Notes under the pieces: generated by a model
What the model saw: only the letters and a program-made list of their open reading frames with translations
Database searches by the model: none
Told to the model about the DNA's origin: nothing
Shown here: piece by piece, positions 18,397 through 28,426 of the stretch
Layout: every line of letters starts with the position of its first letter
Numbering within the stretch: the stretch's first letter is position 1
Origin: Streptococcaceae bacterium
GTDB taxonomy: Bacteria > Bacillota > Bacilli > Lactobacillales > Streptococcaceae
Direction of reading: 5' to 3'
Length of the DNA: 64,000 nucleotides
Assembly: GCA_902363395.1 (NCBI GenBank)
Contig: CABIZZ010000001.1
Coordinates: 62,001 to 126,000 of the forward strand
Translations under genes and position numbers: made by a program

Positions 18397-20655
18397 ATGG
18401 AATCATTACAAAAATATGTGATTGATCATTATCAAAAAACAATTGCAGAATGTTCAAACGAAGAATTGTACATTGCTTTGCTTAATTACACCAAGCAAGC
18501 AAGTGCCCAAAAGAAATTAAATACTGGTAAGAAAAAAGTTTACTATATCTCAGCTGAGTTCTTGATTGGTAAACTCTTGTCAAACAACTTGATCAACTTG
18601 GGTCTGTACGATGATGTCAAAAAAGAATTGGCTGATGCTGGCAAAGACTTGATCGAAGTTGAAGAAGTGGAATTGGAACCATCACTTGGTAACGGTGGTT
18701 TGGGACGCTTGGCAGCCTGCTTTATCGACTCCATCTCTACTCTTGGATTAAACGGAGACGGGATCGGTTTGAACTACCACTTTGGTTTGTTCCAACAAGT
18801 CCTTAAAAACAACCAACAAGAAACCATTCCAAATGCATGGTTGACTGATCAAAGCTGGCTCGTTCGTTCAAGTCGTAGCTACCAAGTGCCTTTCGCACAC
18901 TTTACATTGACTTCAACACTTTATGATATCGACGTACCTGGTTACAAGATCGATACCAAGAACCGTTTGCGCTTGTTTGACTTGGAATCAGTTGATTCAT
19001 CTATCATTGAAGAGGGTATCAACTTTGACAAGACAGATATCGCTCGCAACTTGACTCTTTTCCTTTACCCAGACGATAGTGACAAACAAGGTGAATTGCT
19101 CCGTATCTTCCAACAATACTTCATGGTTTCAAACGGTGCGCAATTGATCATCGACGAAGCGATCGAAAAAGGAAGTAACTTGCATGACCTTGCTGACTAC
19201 GCAGTTGTACAAATCAACGATACTCACCCATCAATGGTGATTCCTGAGTTGATCCGTCTCTTGACAGCGCGTGGTATCGAACTTGATGAAGCTATCTCTA
19301 TCGTTCGTAGCATGACTGCTTACACTAACCACACAATCCTTGCAGAAGCCCTTGAAAAATGGCCACTTGAATTCTTGCAAGAAGTGGTTCCTCACTTAGT
19401 ACCAATCATTGAAGAATTGGACCGTCGTGTTCGTGCTGAACACAAAGATCCAGCTGTTCAAATCATTGATGAACACGATCGTGTCCACATGGCGCACATG
19501 GATATCCACTACGGATACAGTGTAAACGGGGTTGCAGCTCTCCATACAGAAATCTTGAAAAACTCTGAGTTGAAGGCCTTCTACGACCTTTACCCAGAAA
19601 AATTCAACAACAAAACAAACGGGATTACCTTCCGTCGTTGGCTCATGCATGCCAACCCAAGCTTGTCTCACTACTTAGATGAGATCCTTGGACGTGACTG
19701 GCACCATGATGCTTCTAAGTTGGAAGACCTTCTCTCATACGAAGATAAAGCTGCTGTCAAAGAAAAATTGGAAAACATCAAAGCCCACAACAAACGTAAA
19801 TTGGCTCGTCACTTGAAAGATCACCAAGGTGTGGAAATCAATCCAAATTCTATCTTTGATATCCAAATCAAACGTCTTCACGAGTACAAACGTCAACAAA
19901 TGAACGCTTTGTATGTGATCCACAAATATCTTGACATCAAGGCTGGAAACATCCCTGCTCGTCCAATCACAGTATTCTTTGGTGGTAAAGCAGCTCCTGC
20001 CTACACAATCGCTCAAGACATCATCCACTTGATTCTTTGCTTGTCAGAAGTCATCGCAAACGACCCAGCAGTGGCTCCACACTTGCAAGTAGTGATGGTT
20101 GAAAACTACAACGTAACAGCCGCAAGCTTCTTGATCCCAGCATGTGATATCTCAGAACAAATCTCATTGGCTTCTAAAGAAGCTTCAGGTACTGGTAACA
20201 TGAAATTCATGTTGAACGGAGCTTTGACTCTTGGTACGATGGACGGGGCTAACGTGGAAATCGCTGAGTTGGTTGGCGACGAAAACATCTACATCTTCGG
20301 TGAAGATTCAGAAACTGTTATCGACCTTTATGCAAAATCTGCTTACAAATCAAGTGAATTCTACGCACGTGAAGCTATCAAACCATTGGTTGACTTCATC
20401 GTCAGCGACGCTGTTCTTGCAGTTGGTAACCAAGAACGTTTGGAACGCCTTCACAATGAGTTGATCAACAAAGACTGGTTCATGACTCTTCTTGACTTGG
20501 AAGACTACATTAAAGTCAAAGAGCAAATGTTGGCTGACTACGAAGATCGTGATGCATGGTTGGATAAAGTCATCGTCAACATTGCCAAAGCAGGATTCTT
20601 CTCATCTGACCGTACCATCGCTCAGTACAACGAAGATATCTGGCACTTGAACTAA
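18397..20655 (+). CDS. malP: maltodextrin (glycogen) phosphorylase MalP
   Basis: GT35 phosphorylase of 752 residues that splits maltodextrins with phosphate to give glucose-1-phosphate. The pyridoxal-phosphate site is seen in '[20 protein letters not shown]', and the N-terminal glycine-rich '[16 protein letters not shown]' is typical. It is 42 bases after malQ with an AAGGAGA ribosome site. Codon use is highly biased toward major streptococcal codons, suggesting strong expression. Together with PulA and MalQ it forms the intracellular route for imported maltodextrins. Confidence 0.96.
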   Translation: MESLQKYVIDHYQKTIAECSNEELYIALLNYTKQASAQKKLNTGKKKVYYISAEFLIGKLLSNNLINLGLYDDVKKELADAGKDLIEVEEVELEPSLGNGGLGRLAACFIDSISTLGLNGDGIGLNYHFGLFQQVLKNNQQETIPNAWLTDQSWLVRSSRSYQVPFAHFTLTSTLYDIDVPGYKIDTKNRLRLFDLESVDSSIIEEGINFDKTDIARNLTLFLYPDDSDKQGELLRIFQQYFMVSNGAQLIIDEAIEKGSNLHDLADYAVVQINDTHPSMVIPELIRLLTARGIELDEAISIVRSMTAYTNHTILAEALEKWPLEFLQEVVPHLVPIIEELDRRVRAEHKDPAVQIIDEHDRVHMAHMDIHYGYSVNGVAALHTEILKNSELKAFYDLYPEKFNNKTNGITFRRWLMHANPSLSHYLDEILGRDWHHDASKLEDLLSYEDKAAVKEKLENIKAHNKRKLARHLKDHQGVEINPNSIFDIQIKRLHEYKRQQMNALYVIHKYLDIKAGNIPARPITVFFGGKAAPAYTIAQDIIHLILCLSEVIANDPAVAPHLQVVMVENYNVTAASFLIPACDISEQISLASKEASGTGNMKFMLNGALTLGTMDGANVEIAELVGDENIYIFGEDSETVIDLYAKSAYKSSEFYAREAIKPLVDFIVSDAVLAVGNQERLERLHNELINKDWFMTLLDLEDYIKVKEQMLADYEDRDAWLDKVIVNIAKAGFFSSDRTIAQYNEDIWHLN

Positions 20656-20693
20656 TTTGTTTTCAACATTCTAGAAGCAATATACTTAGAAAG

Positions 20694-20739
20694 AAGAGCT
20701 CCTTTTGAATCATTTCCTGATTTAGAGGGAGCTTTTTTA
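20694..20739 (+). terminator. terminator after malP
   Basis: AGCTCC pairs with GGGAGCT around a loop of about 24 bases, followed by TTTTTTA. The loop is long, so the efficiency is uncertain. Confidence 0.65.
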
Positions 20740-20766
20740 GCACAGGATCTCTGGGAAAATCTAAAC

Positions 20767-20795
20767 TTGCGCTTCCCTAAGGTTCACGTTATAAT
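20767..20795 (+). promoter_or_regulatory. promoter upstream of the 170-aa membrane protein and nrdI
   Basis: TTGCGC (20767-20772) and TATAAT (20790-20795) are spaced by 17 bases, 33 bases before the start codon. Confidence 0.7.
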
Positions 20796-20828
20796 AAATA
20801 CTATGGATATTAGAAATGAGGAAATACA

Positions 20829-21341
20829 ATGAAGAAAAATCCAATTTATATGTATGTCTTGCTAGCTCTGTCAGCGATGGGAACTCTACTAACTGCTCAG
20901 TCCTTCTTTGGATTGGCTAAAGTGGAGCTCACAGATGAAATGGCAGCTTCTTTGAACTTAACCACTGCTCTTGAACGGGAAGAATACAAAGCCTTCCTTG
21001 AGAAATTAATCGTAGCCTTACGCGGACCGATTGCTTGGTTGTTGCTATCTCTTTTAATTGGGGGCTTGATTGCAGTTGGCTATTTCTTCCTGTCTAAAAA
21101 GGATATTGTCAAGGCAACCTATGCCTATATGGGTCAAATTGGTGCTTTTGTCTTAATGAGCTTGCATAATTTCTTGTCTTATCGTTCTTCCATGTCTGTA
21201 ATCACGTCAGACAAATTGCGGACCTTGTTACAGGCTTCTAGCTTATATGCACTTGTCTTGAGTGTGGTTGTAGCCCTTGTTTACTTGGGAATCCTCCTCT
21301 ACAAATTGAAAAATAGACCAGCTAGCGACCTTCAAGCTTAG
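20829..21341 (+). CDS. membrane protein of unknown function
   Basis: 170-residue protein with four predicted membrane segments: about residues 7-27, 67-88, 100-118 and 137-158. A polar, acidic stretch lies between the first two ('VELTDEMAASLNLTTALEREEY') and is probably extracytoplasmic. I recognise no named domain. A gene of this kind stands before nrdI in pneumococcal genomes, so the pair is a conserved neighbourhood, but nothing in the sequence ties it to nucleotide reduction. It has its own good promoter. Confidence 0.7.
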   Translation: MKKNPIYMYVLLALSAMGTLLTAQSFFGLAKVELTDEMAASLNLTTALEREEYKAFLEKLIVALRGPIAWLLLSLLIGGLIAVGYFFLSKKDIVKATYAYMGQIGAFVLMSLHNFLSYRSSMSVITSDKLRTLLQASSLYALVLSVVVALVYLGILLYKLKNRPASDLQA

Positions 21342-21408
21342 ATTATAGCATTAAAAAACTCCTCAAGTCTTGGACAAAGAAGAGGAACTGGTCTGATTGG
21401 AGAAGAAA

Positions 21409-21864
21409 ATGAAAGTATGTTTTGTCTATATCAGTTTAAGTGGCAATACTGAAAGTTTTGTTCGTCGCCTCAGTGATTATCTATGGGAGCAGTACCCTGA
21501 CTTGGACATTGAAAAAATCCATGTCAAAGACCTAGTCAAAGAAGGGAAGCCCTTCTTTGAAGTCGAAACACCTTTTATCGCCTTTTTGCCGACCTACCTA
21601 GAAGGAGGAAATGGTGTTGATAATGGGGATGTGGAGATTTTAACGACCGATGTAGCAGACTTTATTGCCTATGGAGACAATGCCTCTAAATGTTTAGGAG
21701 TTGTAGGATCAGGAAATCGCAACTTCAACAATCAATATTGCCTAACGGCCAAGCAGTACAGCCAACGCTTTGGTTTCCCTATGCTAGCAGACTTTGAGAT
21801 GCGAGGAATGCTAGGGGATATCAAAAAAGTAGCGGCCATTGTAGAAGATTTGTATCACTTTTAA
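21409..21864 (+). CDS. nrdI: flavodoxin-like ribonucleotide reductase activator NrdI
   Basis: Flavodoxin-like protein of 151 residues. NrdI supplies the oxidant that builds the dimanganese-tyrosyl radical of class Ib ribonucleotide reductase NrdF. The FMN-phosphate loop is visible as 'YISLSGNTESFV' (about residues 6-17), with 'GSGNRNFNNQYC' for the isoalloxazine loop. The ATG at 21409 (GGAGA upstream) is preferred over the in-frame TTG at 21397. No nrdE, nrdF or nrdH is in the window, so it acts in trans on reductase genes elsewhere. A terminator follows at once. Confidence 0.93.
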   Translation: MKVCFVYISLSGNTESFVRRLSDYLWEQYPDLDIEKIHVKDLVKEGKPFFEVETPFIAFLPTYLEGGNGVDNGDVEILTTDVADFIAYGDNASKCLGVVGSGNRNFNNQYCLTAKQYSQRFGFPMLADFEMRGMLGDIKKVAAIVEDLYHF

Positions 21865-21867
21865 AAT

Positions 21868-21900
21868 AAAAGAACCAAGCAAAGGCTTGGTTCTTTTATT
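21868..21900. terminator. terminator after nrdI
   Basis: AAAAGAACCAAGC and GCTTGGTTCTTTT form a perfect 13-base stem with an AAAG loop. The flanking A and T runs let it work on both strands. Confidence 0.92.
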
Positions 21901-21951
21901 ACGGTTGAAGAGAGAGGGGGCATACTTTGTATGACTCCTCCTTTTTGTTGC

Positions 21952-22197
21952 TTATTTTAATTGATCTGTGATTTCTTTCGAGAGCAAGAGGCCGAGGCGA
22001 TAGTCCTTATTGATGGCGTGGATGACATCGTTGATGTTTTCCGTCGTTTGGATTTGTTCCTTGATGCTTGCTTTGAATGCTTCATCTTTTAAGAGTTGCT
22101 CTTGTAAAATCTTTTGCAGTTTTTCTCTCTCGTATTTATTGATTAAAAAGAGAATAAGCAGACTAACTAAAATAAGAATATAAACAGTTTGATTCAT
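21952..22197 (-). CDS. small membrane protein of unknown function
   Basis: 81-residue protein with one N-terminal membrane segment ('TVYILILVSLLILFLI', about residues 3-18). A highly charged, probably helical cytoplasmic domain follows ('KYEREKLQKILQEQLLKDEAFKASIKEQ' region) and could form a coiled coil. The ATG at 22197 is chosen because GGAGA sits 5-6 bases upstream; the longer in-frame start at 22269 has only pyrimidines before it. It lies downstream of argS on the same strand, separated by a stem-loop. Function unknown. Confidence 0.65.
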   Translation of the reverse strand: MNQTVYILILVSLLILFLINKYEREKLQKILQEQLLKDEAFKASIKEQIQTTENINDVIHAINKDYRLGLLLSKEITDQLK

Positions 22198-22272
22198 AGG
22201 GTTCTCCAGAAGATAAGATAATGGATAAAGGGAAGCGATAATCCCTAAAAATATAGGTGTATTTAGCATGAG

Positions 22273-22324
22273 AAAAGGAGTGAGATGGAACTAAATAAGG
22301 TTTATTTAGCGATTCCTCTCACCC
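22273..22324 (-). terminator. probable terminator of argS
   Basis: Read on the minus strand, GGTGAGA pairs with TCTCACT around an inner CTAAATAA/TTATTTAG hairpin, followed by CCTTTTCTC. It lies 40 bases after the argS stop. Confidence 0.6.
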
Positions 22325-22363
22325 CTAAAAGAGATGGTTTCCTATCAAAAAGTAAGGAAGATA

Positions 22364-24052
22364 TTACATTTTATCAGGTGCTTCAACACCCAATAGACGA
22401 AGCGCTTCTTTCAAGACTACTGCTGTTGAGTAGCTAAGTGCAAGACGACTATCACGTTCTGGGCTTTCATCCAAGATACGTGTGTGAGCATAGTACTTGT
22501 TGAAGGCTTGAGCCAAGTTGATGGCATATTTAGCGATCAAAGATGGGTCATAGTTTTCAGCAGCACGTTTCACGACACGAGCAAAGTCTTGGAGAAGTTT
22601 GATGATTTCCCAGCTTTCTGGGTCGTTCAAGCTGTATGTTGCATCTGCAGATGGAGTGAAGTTGGCTTTGCGAAGGATGGATTGGATACGTGCGTATGCG
22701 TATTGAACGTACGGTCCAGTTTCTCCTTCGAAGGATACCATGGCTTCAAGGTCAAAGTCATACCCGTTGCGACGGTCTGTCTTCAAGTCGTAGAACTTAA
22801 CGGCACCAACACCGACTGCATGTGCCACTTCTTCCTTGTTTTCCAATTCAGGATTCTTTTCTTCGATCTGAGCTTTGGCACGAGAGATGGCTTCTTGAAG
22901 AGTTGGTTCGAGCAGGATGATATTTCCTTTACGAGTTGACAATTTTTGGCGGTTCTTTGTAACCAAACCAAAGTCAACGTGGATCATATCGTCGCTCCAG
23001 TCAAATCCCATTTTCTTCAAAACAGCTTTCAACTGACGGAAGTGGTTGGATTGTTCTTGACCTACAGCATAGATGTTTTTCACAAAGTTGTAAGTCCGTG
23101 CACGATAGATAGCAGTGGCGATATCACGCGTGATATAAAGAGTGGCACCGTCTGATTTCTTAATCATAGCTGGTGGAAGGTTGACGTCATCCAACTCAAC
23201 GATGCTAGCTCCCTTAGACTCTTTCAACAAGCCTTTTTCTTCAAGGATTTGGACAGCTTCATCCATCTTGTCATTGTAGAAAGCTTCTCCGTTTAAGCTA
23301 TCAAATTCAACACCGAGGAGTTTGTAGATACGGTTGAATTCAACCAAGCTTTCGTCACGGAACCATTGCCACAATTCAGTCGCTTCTGGATCTCCATCTT
23401 CCAATTTCTTGAACCAGAGACGTCCTTCCTCATCCAAAGCAGGATCATTTTCGATTTCGGCATTGATGCGGACATAGAGTTTCAACAATTCATCGATTGG
23501 ATTGGCTTCGACGGCTTCCTTGCTACCCCATTTTTTGTAAGCGACCATCAAGAGACCGAACTGTTTGCCCCAGTCTCCCAAGTGGTTGATTTTAATGGTA
23601 TTGTAGCCCATTTTTTTATAGATGTTTGAAATAGCATCCCCGATAACGGTTGAACGTAGGTGACCAACTGAGAAAGGTTTTGCGATGTTTGGACTAGAAA
23701 GGTCGATAGTCACGTTCGCTCCTTGACCTTCTACTTGTTGTCCATAGGCTGCACCCGCTTGGATAACCGCTTTGATGACTTGATCAGAGATTTGTGATTT
23801 ATCTAAGAAGAAATTTACGTAAGGACCAGTAGCAACGACTTTTTCAAAGTGAGAGGCATCGATTTTTTCCGCAATATCAGCAGCAATCGCTTGAGGAGCT
23901 TTGCGTTCGATTTTAGCCAAAGAAAAGGCAGGAAAGGCGATATCTCCGAGGTCTGAAGATTTTGGTTGCTCTAGTAAATTTAAGATAGTTTCTTGGTCTA
24001 AGCCTTCAATGACTTTTGCCAATTCACTTGCAATAAGTTCTTTATGATTCAT
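22364..24052 (-). CDS. argS: arginyl-tRNA synthetase
   Basis: Class I aminoacyl-tRNA synthetase of 562 residues that charges tRNA-Arg. The HIGH-type motif reads '[14 protein letters not shown]' and the KMSKS-type region 'KLSTRKGNI'. The N-terminal Add-1 domain and the C-terminal DALR anticodon-binding domain ('YAHTRI' to the end, '[10 protein letters not shown]') are both present, so the gene is complete. Divergent from argR, sharing a control region with a possible ARG box, as in S. pneumoniae. Confidence 0.96.
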   Translation of the reverse strand: MNHKELIASELAKVIEGLDQETILNLLEQPKSSDLGDIAFPAFSLAKIERKAPQAIAADIAEKIDASHFEKVVATGPYVNFFLDKSQISDQVIKAVIQAGAAYGQQVEGQGANVTIDLSSPNIAKPFSVGHLRSTVIGDAISNIYKKMGYNTIKINHLGDWGKQFGLLMVAYKKWGSKEAVEANPIDELLKLYVRINAEIENDPALDEEGRLWFKKLEDGDPEATELWQWFRDESLVEFNRIYKLLGVEFDSLNGEAFYNDKMDEAVQILEEKGLLKESKGASIVELDDVNLPPAMIKKSDGATLYITRDIATAIYRARTYNFVKNIYAVGQEQSNHFRQLKAVLKKMGFDWSDDMIHVDFGLVTKNRQKLSTRKGNIILLEPTLQEAISRAKAQIEEKNPELENKEEVAHAVGVGAVKFYDLKTDRRNGYDFDLEAMVSFEGETGPYVQYAYARIQSILRKANFTPSADATYSLNDPESWEIIKLLQDFARVVKRAAENYDPSLIAKYAINLAQAFNKYYAHTRILDESPERDSRLALSYSTAVVLKEALRLLGVEAPDKM

Positions 24053-24078
24053 AGTAGCTCCTTTGGTCTTTTGTTACT

Positions 24079-24140
24079 ATTCTATCACAAAATTCGGCCT
24101 TTCTTCAAACTTTTTGGTATAATCAAAGTATAATTATTCA
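24079..24140. promoter_or_regulatory. divergent argS/argR promoters with a candidate ARG box
   Basis: For argS (minus strand) TTGAAG (24108-24103) and TAGAAT (24084-24079) are 18 bases apart. For argR an extended -10, TGGTATAAT (24115-24123), is present. AGTATAATTATTCA (24127-24140) matches 12 of 14 positions of the palindrome TGAATAATTATTCA, close to the ArgR box, and lies just downstream of that -10. It could mediate autoregulation. Confidence 0.5.
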
Positions 24141-24154
24141 AAAGTGGAGCAAAA

Positions 24155-24598
24155 ATGAAAAAAGATGAACGTCAGCTTTTGATTCGAGAAATTATTCAAC
24201 ATGAGAAGTTATCGACGCAAAAAGACATTCAAGACCGCCTAGATCAAAGAGGGGCGGGAGTGACCCAGACCACCTTATCCAGGGACCTACGAGAAATCGG
24301 TCTGATCAAGGTAAAAGAAAAGGGTGGCCTCTATTATAAATTAGCAGACGAACCAGATCGAACAGATATTTTTAGACTGATTGCTCAATATGCACAAGTG
24401 GTCTCGATAGCGGAGTTTACATTGGTTGTTCGGACGGAGCTGGGAGAAGCGGCTATTTTAGCCAACGCAGTCGATGAGATTTTGGATGATCAAATCCTTG
24501 GTACCGTAGCAGGTGCCAATACCCTCTTAATTGTTTGCAAGGACCAAGAAGTAGCACAAACAGTCCAGCAGACCATTCTCCAACATTCTAGTCACTAG
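24155..24598 (+). CDS. argR: arginine repressor ArgR
   Basis: Arginine-responsive regulator of 147 residues. The N-terminal winged helix (residues 1-70) includes 'TQTTLSRDLREIGLIKVK'. The C-terminal hexamerisation and arginine-binding domain has 'LGEAAILANAVDEI' and 'ILGTVAGANTLLIVCKD'. Streptococci often carry several ArgR-type regulators; this is the one linked to argS and mutS, so its regulon cannot be assigned from position alone. Confidence 0.92.
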   Translation: MKKDERQLLIREIIQHEKLSTQKDIQDRLDQRGAGVTQTTLSRDLREIGLIKVKEKGGLYYKLADEPDRTDIFRLIAQYAQVVSIAEFTLVVRTELGEAAILANAVDEILDDQILGTVAGANTLLIVCKDQEVAQTVQQTILQHSSH

Positions 24599-24606
24599 TC
24601 AAGTGC

Positions 24607-24643
24607 GAGGGACCAGTCCAGAAAGGGATCGGCCCTCCTTTTA
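24607..24643 (+). terminator. probable terminator after argR
   Basis: GAGGGACC and GGCCCTC form an imperfect stem around a loop of about 16 bases, followed by CTTTTATG. Confidence 0.5.
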
Positions 24644-24704
24644 TGTCAGTTTAGAGTTGGAGTAAGCACTCAGAATAAATGCAATGATATAGAAAAGGAA
24701 CGAT

Positions 24705-27248
24705 ATGGCAGCAGAAAAAATATCACCTGGCATGCAGCAATACCTAGATATCAAAAAAGACTATCCGGATGCTTTTTTGCTCTTTCGGATGGGGGATTTT
24801 TACGAGCTCTTTTATGAAGATGCCGTCAATGCAGCACAGATTTTAGAGATTTCTTTGACCTCTCGGAATAAAAATGCAGAAAATCCAATTCCCATGGCTG
24901 GAGTTCCCTATCATTCGGCCCAGCAGTACATCGATGTCTTGATCGAAAAAGGCTACAAGGTAGCTATTGCAGAGCAGATGGAAGATCCCAAGCAAGCCGT
25001 CGGTGTGGTCAAACGGGAAGTGGTCCAAGTCATTACTCCGGGGACCGTTGTCGATTCGACCAAGCCAGACAGCGCCAACAACTTCCTGGTAGCCTTGTCT
25101 CATGATGAGACGGCCTATGGCCTTGCCTATATGGACCTAGTGACCGGAGAGTTTCAGGTAACCAGTCTGAATGATTTTGCCATGGTCTGTGGGGAGATCC
25201 GCAACCTGCGGGCACGGGAGATTGTCCTGACCTACTCCTTGTCAGAAATGGAAGAAAGAGTCCTTCTTGGCCAAATGAACCTCTTGCTCTCCCCTATTTC
25301 AGAAGTGGCGGAGGATGTCCAACTTTTAGGGGCTGAATTGACTCATTTGGAGAGAATAGCGGCAGGAGGCCTGCTCCAATACGTCCAGGAAACCCAGAAG
25401 CGGGAACTCCACCATATCAAGCCTGCCCATCACTATGAAGTCCGCGATTTCTTGCAGATGGATTATGCGACCAAGGCGAGTTTGGACTTGACAGAAAATG
25501 CTCGGACTGGCAAAAAACATGGTAGCCTCTACTGGCTCCTAGATGAAAGCAAGACAGCTATGGGAGGGCGTCTCTTGCGGGCTTGGATCCAGAAGCCTTT
25601 GATGGACCGCCATCGGATCGAGGAGCGCCAAGAGATTATCCAGGTCTTCTTGGACCATTTCTTTGAGCGAAGCGATCTGGCAGATCGTCTCAAGGGTGTC
25701 TATGACATCGAGCGCTTGGCCAGTCGGGTTTCCTTTGGTAAGACCACTCCCAAGGACCTCTTGCAGTTGGGCGAAACCCTGCGTCATGTTCCCTTGATCA
25801 AATCGCTCTTGGTCGAGATGGGCGAGCCGGTGCTAGACCTTCTCATTGATCAGTTAGATGAGCTACCAGAGCTTTGCCGTCTCATCGAAGCTGCCATTGA
25901 TCCGGATGCCCCGATTGTTCTAACAGAAGGCAATATCATCCGTACCGGCTTTGACCCAACTCTGGACCAGTACCGTGTCGTCCTTCGAGAAGGGACTGGC
26001 TGGATTGCAGAGATTGAAGCTAAAGAACGGGAGGCCAGTGGCATTACTGGACTTAAAATTGACTACAATAAAAAAGATGGCTACTATTTCCATGTGACCA
26101 ATTCCCAATTATCCCGTGTGCCAGCTCATTTCTTCCGCAAGGCAACCTTAAAAAATTCTGAGCGCTTTGGGACAGAAGAACTGGCTCGGATCGAAGGAGA
26201 GATGCTAGAAGCTCGGGAACAGTCGACTAGTCTAGAGTATGCGATTTTCCTACGGATCAGAGAGGAAGTTGGCAAGTACATTCAACGCTTGCAGTCCCTA
26301 GCCCAAGCTCTAGCAACGGTGGACGTCTTGCAAGGCTTGGCCTGTGTGGCTGAAAGACAACAACTGACCCGGCCAGTCTTCCAAGAGGCGCGTGATATCC
26401 GGATTGAGAAGGGTCGTCATCCAGTTGTTGAAAAGGTGATGGGAGCTCAAAGCTACATCCCCAACAGCATTTCCATGGATGAGACCTGTGATATCCAGTT
26501 GATTACGGGACCTAATATGAGCGGGAAGTCCACCTATATGCGCCAGTTGGCCATCATTGTCATTATGGCTCAGATTGGTTCATTTGTACCGGCTCAAGCG
26601 GCGACCCTCCCTCTCTTTGATGCCATTTACACCCGGATTGGGGCTGCAGATGACTTGGTGTCCGGCCAATCGACCTTTATGGTTGAGATGATGGAGGCTA
26701 ACAATGCCATTCGCCAAGCGACTCCGGCTTCTCTCATCTTGTTTGATGAGTTGGGACGGGGGACGGCGACCTATGATGGGATGGCCTTGGCTCAAGCCAT
26801 CATCGAATACATCCATGACCGGACAGGGGCCAAGACGCTCTTTGCCACCCACTATCATGAGTTGACCGACTTGGAGCAGACCCTATCTCGCTTGCGCAAT
26901 GTCCACGTCGCCACCTTGGAGAAGGATGGCCAAGTGACCTTCTTACACCGGATCGAAGAGGGTCCAGCGGATAAATCCTATGGGATCCATGTGGCCAAGA
27001 TTGCAGGTCTGCCAAGCGATCTCTTGAAGCGAGCGGATGCAATCTTGAGTCAACTAGAAGGCCAAAGCCAAGAAGTGCCAATGGCGACTCCAACACAGCA
27101 ATCCTCTCCAGAGCTTGGAGAACAGCTATCTCTGTTTGCAGCAGATGCTACTCACCCAGTACTAGAAGAATTGAAGAATCTTGATATCTACAACATGACC
27201 CCGATGGAAGTCATGATGGCAGTTGCTGAGATGAAAAAGATAATTTAA
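24705..27248 (+). CDS. mutS: DNA mismatch repair protein MutS (HexA)
   Basis: Mismatch recognition ATPase of 847 residues. The N-terminal mismatch-binding motif is '[11 protein letters not shown]' (Phe-x-Glu wedge). The C-terminal ABC-type ATPase has Walker A 'GPNMSGKST', the signature '[13 protein letters not shown]', Walker B '[15 protein letters not shown]' and 'THYHEL'. A short linker rich in Gln and Pro precedes the C-terminal tail ('[15 protein letters not shown]'). It works with MutL, encoded 1.2 kb downstream, with a regulatory gene pair inserted between. Confidence 0.96.
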   Translation: MAAEKISPGMQQYLDIKKDYPDAFLLFRMGDFYELFYEDAVNAAQILEISLTSRNKNAENPIPMAGVPYHSAQQYIDVLIEKGYKVAIAEQMEDPKQAVGVVKREVVQVITPGTVVDSTKPDSANNFLVALSHDETAYGLAYMDLVTGEFQVTSLNDFAMVCGEIRNLRAREIVLTYSLSEMEERVLLGQMNLLLSPISEVAEDVQLLGAELTHLERIAAGGLLQYVQETQKRELHHIKPAHHYEVRDFLQMDYATKASLDLTENARTGKKHGSLYWLLDESKTAMGGRLLRAWIQKPLMDRHRIEERQEIIQVFLDHFFERSDLADRLKGVYDIERLASRVSFGKTTPKDLLQLGETLRHVPLIKSLLVEMGEPVLDLLIDQLDELPELCRLIEAAIDPDAPIVLTEGNIIRTGFDPTLDQYRVVLREGTGWIAEIEAKEREASGITGLKIDYNKKDGYYFHVTNSQLSRVPAHFFRKATLKNSERFGTEELARIEGEMLEAREQSTSLEYAIFLRIREEVGKYIQRLQSLAQALATVDVLQGLACVAERQQLTRPVFQEARDIRIEKGRHPVVEKVMGAQSYIPNSISMDETCDIQLITGPNMSGKSTYMRQLAIIVIMAQIGSFVPAQAATLPLFDAIYTRIGAADDLVSGQSTFMVEMMEANNAIRQATPASLILFDELGRGTATYDGMALAQAIIEYIHDRTGAKTLFATHYHELTDLEQTLSRLRNVHVATLEKDGQVTFLHRIEEGPADKSYGIHVAKIAGLPSDLLKRADAILSQLEGQSQEVPMATPTQQSSPELGEQLSLFAADATHPVLEELKNLDIYNMTPMEVMMAVAEMKKII

Positions 27249-27276
27249 AAAACAGTTCATTTGAACTGTTTTTTTA
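27246..27276. terminator. bidirectional terminator between mutS and the DUF3021 gene
   Basis: AAAAAACAGTTCA and TGAACTGTTTTTTT form a perfect stem that ends transcription from both convergent sides. Confidence 0.9.
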
Positions 27277-27280
27277 TTCC

Positions 27281-27739
27281 TCAGGCTTTCCCTTGTAATT
27301 GACGGTTGATCTCGTCTACTTTCTTTTTGTTGAGGTAGTAAGAGACAGCCCAGACGATGAGATAAACCAGGCTAAACTCTATAATGACGGAGATGTAGAA
27401 GCTGATTTGGAATGGGAACCAGCCTCCCAAGGTTGCTAAGGGTAGGAAGCCAAAGAGCATCAAGAGGTAGTGGCTGACGGTTGCACGAAGCAAGCTCCAA
27501 TCCTTGGTGAACAGGCTGCTTCCCAAGCTAAAGAGCAGGCCGATACCAGCCCAAATGAGGGTACAATAGAGCATGACGAGGGATCCATGAACTTCATGGG
27601 CTTGCATCCATTGGCCAACAGCTGAGCTAGGACTGAGGGGCATATAAGTGGAAGGTGAGTATAGGAAAGAAAAGAGGATGGAGAGGATGAGACCGATTAA
27701 GATCCCTTTTAGAGCGTTGGTAAAATGGTTTTTCATCAT
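27281..27739 (-). CDS. DUF3021-family membrane protein, partner of LytTR regulator
   Basis: 152-residue integral membrane protein with four membrane segments (about residues 11-29, 53-75, 86-106, 115-135) and a charged C-terminal tail ('LNKKKVDEINRQLQ'). Length and layout fit DUF3021. These proteins are usually encoded with a LytTR-domain gene; in streptococcal LytTR regulatory systems the membrane partner inhibits the regulator. That this one does so is inferred. Its start overlaps the stop of the LytTR gene by 4 bases, so the two are translationally coupled. Confidence 0.8.
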   Translation of the reverse strand: MMKNHFTNALKGILIGLILSILFSFLYSPSTYMPLSPSSAVGQWMQAHEVHGSLVMLYCTLIWAGIGLLFSLGSSLFTKDWSLLRATVSHYLLMLFGFLPLATLGGWFPFQISFYISVIIEFSLVYLIVWAVSYYLNKKKVDEINRQLQGKA

Positions 27740-28173
27740 GAGAGTTTCTCCTTAATAGCTTTTAAATAGCGACGAGATGAGTAAGTCATCTGTCCGTTTT
27801 TGAGATAGATTTGAACCGATCCGCTGCTGGTAAAATGCAGGTGATCGATTTCTTTGGTATTGATAATTTCAGATTGGGAAATTTTTAAAAAGTAGATGGG
27901 CAAGTCTTGAGAGAGTTGGTAGAGGGGACCGGTGAGGATGAAGTGGTCATCCTTTGTTTCCCCAACGACTTGACGGCTTTCAATATAGAACCGATGAAAC
28001 AAGTGAGTCTCTACAAGATAGGTTTCGCCCTCCTTTTTCGCTCGCAAGCGTTCCTTTTGGTCCAATTCCTCAATGAACTGTTGGACTTTCTGGATGCGTT
28101 CGCTAGGTTTTGGCCCTGTGATGGCTACGCCTTCTTCTTGAAAATGGGGGTCAATGGTAACTGTTACTTTCAT
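27736..28173 (-). CDS. LytTR-domain DNA-binding protein
   Basis: 145-residue protein with an N-terminal extension (about 45 residues) and a C-terminal LytTR DNA-binding domain. The domain shows 'IYFLKISQSEIINTKEIDHLHF' and the typical end 'YSSRRYLKAIKEKL'. No phosphoreceiver domain is present, so control is probably by the coupled membrane protein rather than by a histidine kinase. The ATG at 28173 (MKVTVTIDP) is preferred because AGAAGGGATATGT precedes it; an in-frame ATG at 28191 lacks a site. Target genes are unknown; such pairs often regulate themselves. Confidence 0.85.
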   Translation of the reverse strand: MKVTVTIDPHFQEEGVAITGPKPSERIQKVQQFIEELDQKERLRAKKEGETYLVETHLFHRFYIESRQVVGETKDDHFILTGPLYQLSQDLPIYFLKISQSEIINTKEIDHLHFTSSGSVQIYLKNGQMTYSSRRYLKAIKEKLS

Positions 28174-28191
28174 ACATATCCCTTCTAACAT

Positions 28192-28426
28192 ATTGACGTC
28201 AGGTAAGCGATCCGCTAGCAGGACTTCTTGCTTACAAGTCTATTAAACACTTTTTCAGGTCTCAAGACAAGGCTTTTCGCATATTCGGTCAGTTTGTCTG
28301 TTTATCTGGTCAAAGGGTAGTGTCTCTAGTGGAGCTAGGGCACAAGGTTTTATAAAGGGAGGCCTTCCTTGGAGATATGGTATAATAGTTCTACCTATGC
28401 GCGTATAAAACATAAGAGGGGAAGCT
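28192..28426. promoter_or_regulatory. divergent control region of the LytTR pair and mutL
   Basis: For mutL, an extended -10 TGGTATAAT ends at 28386, 41 bases before its start; the -35 match is poor. On the minus strand, two TGACC motifs 22 bases apart lie in the region upstream of the LytTR gene and could be a direct-repeat operator, but I cannot show it. No gene is seen. Confidence 0.5.
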
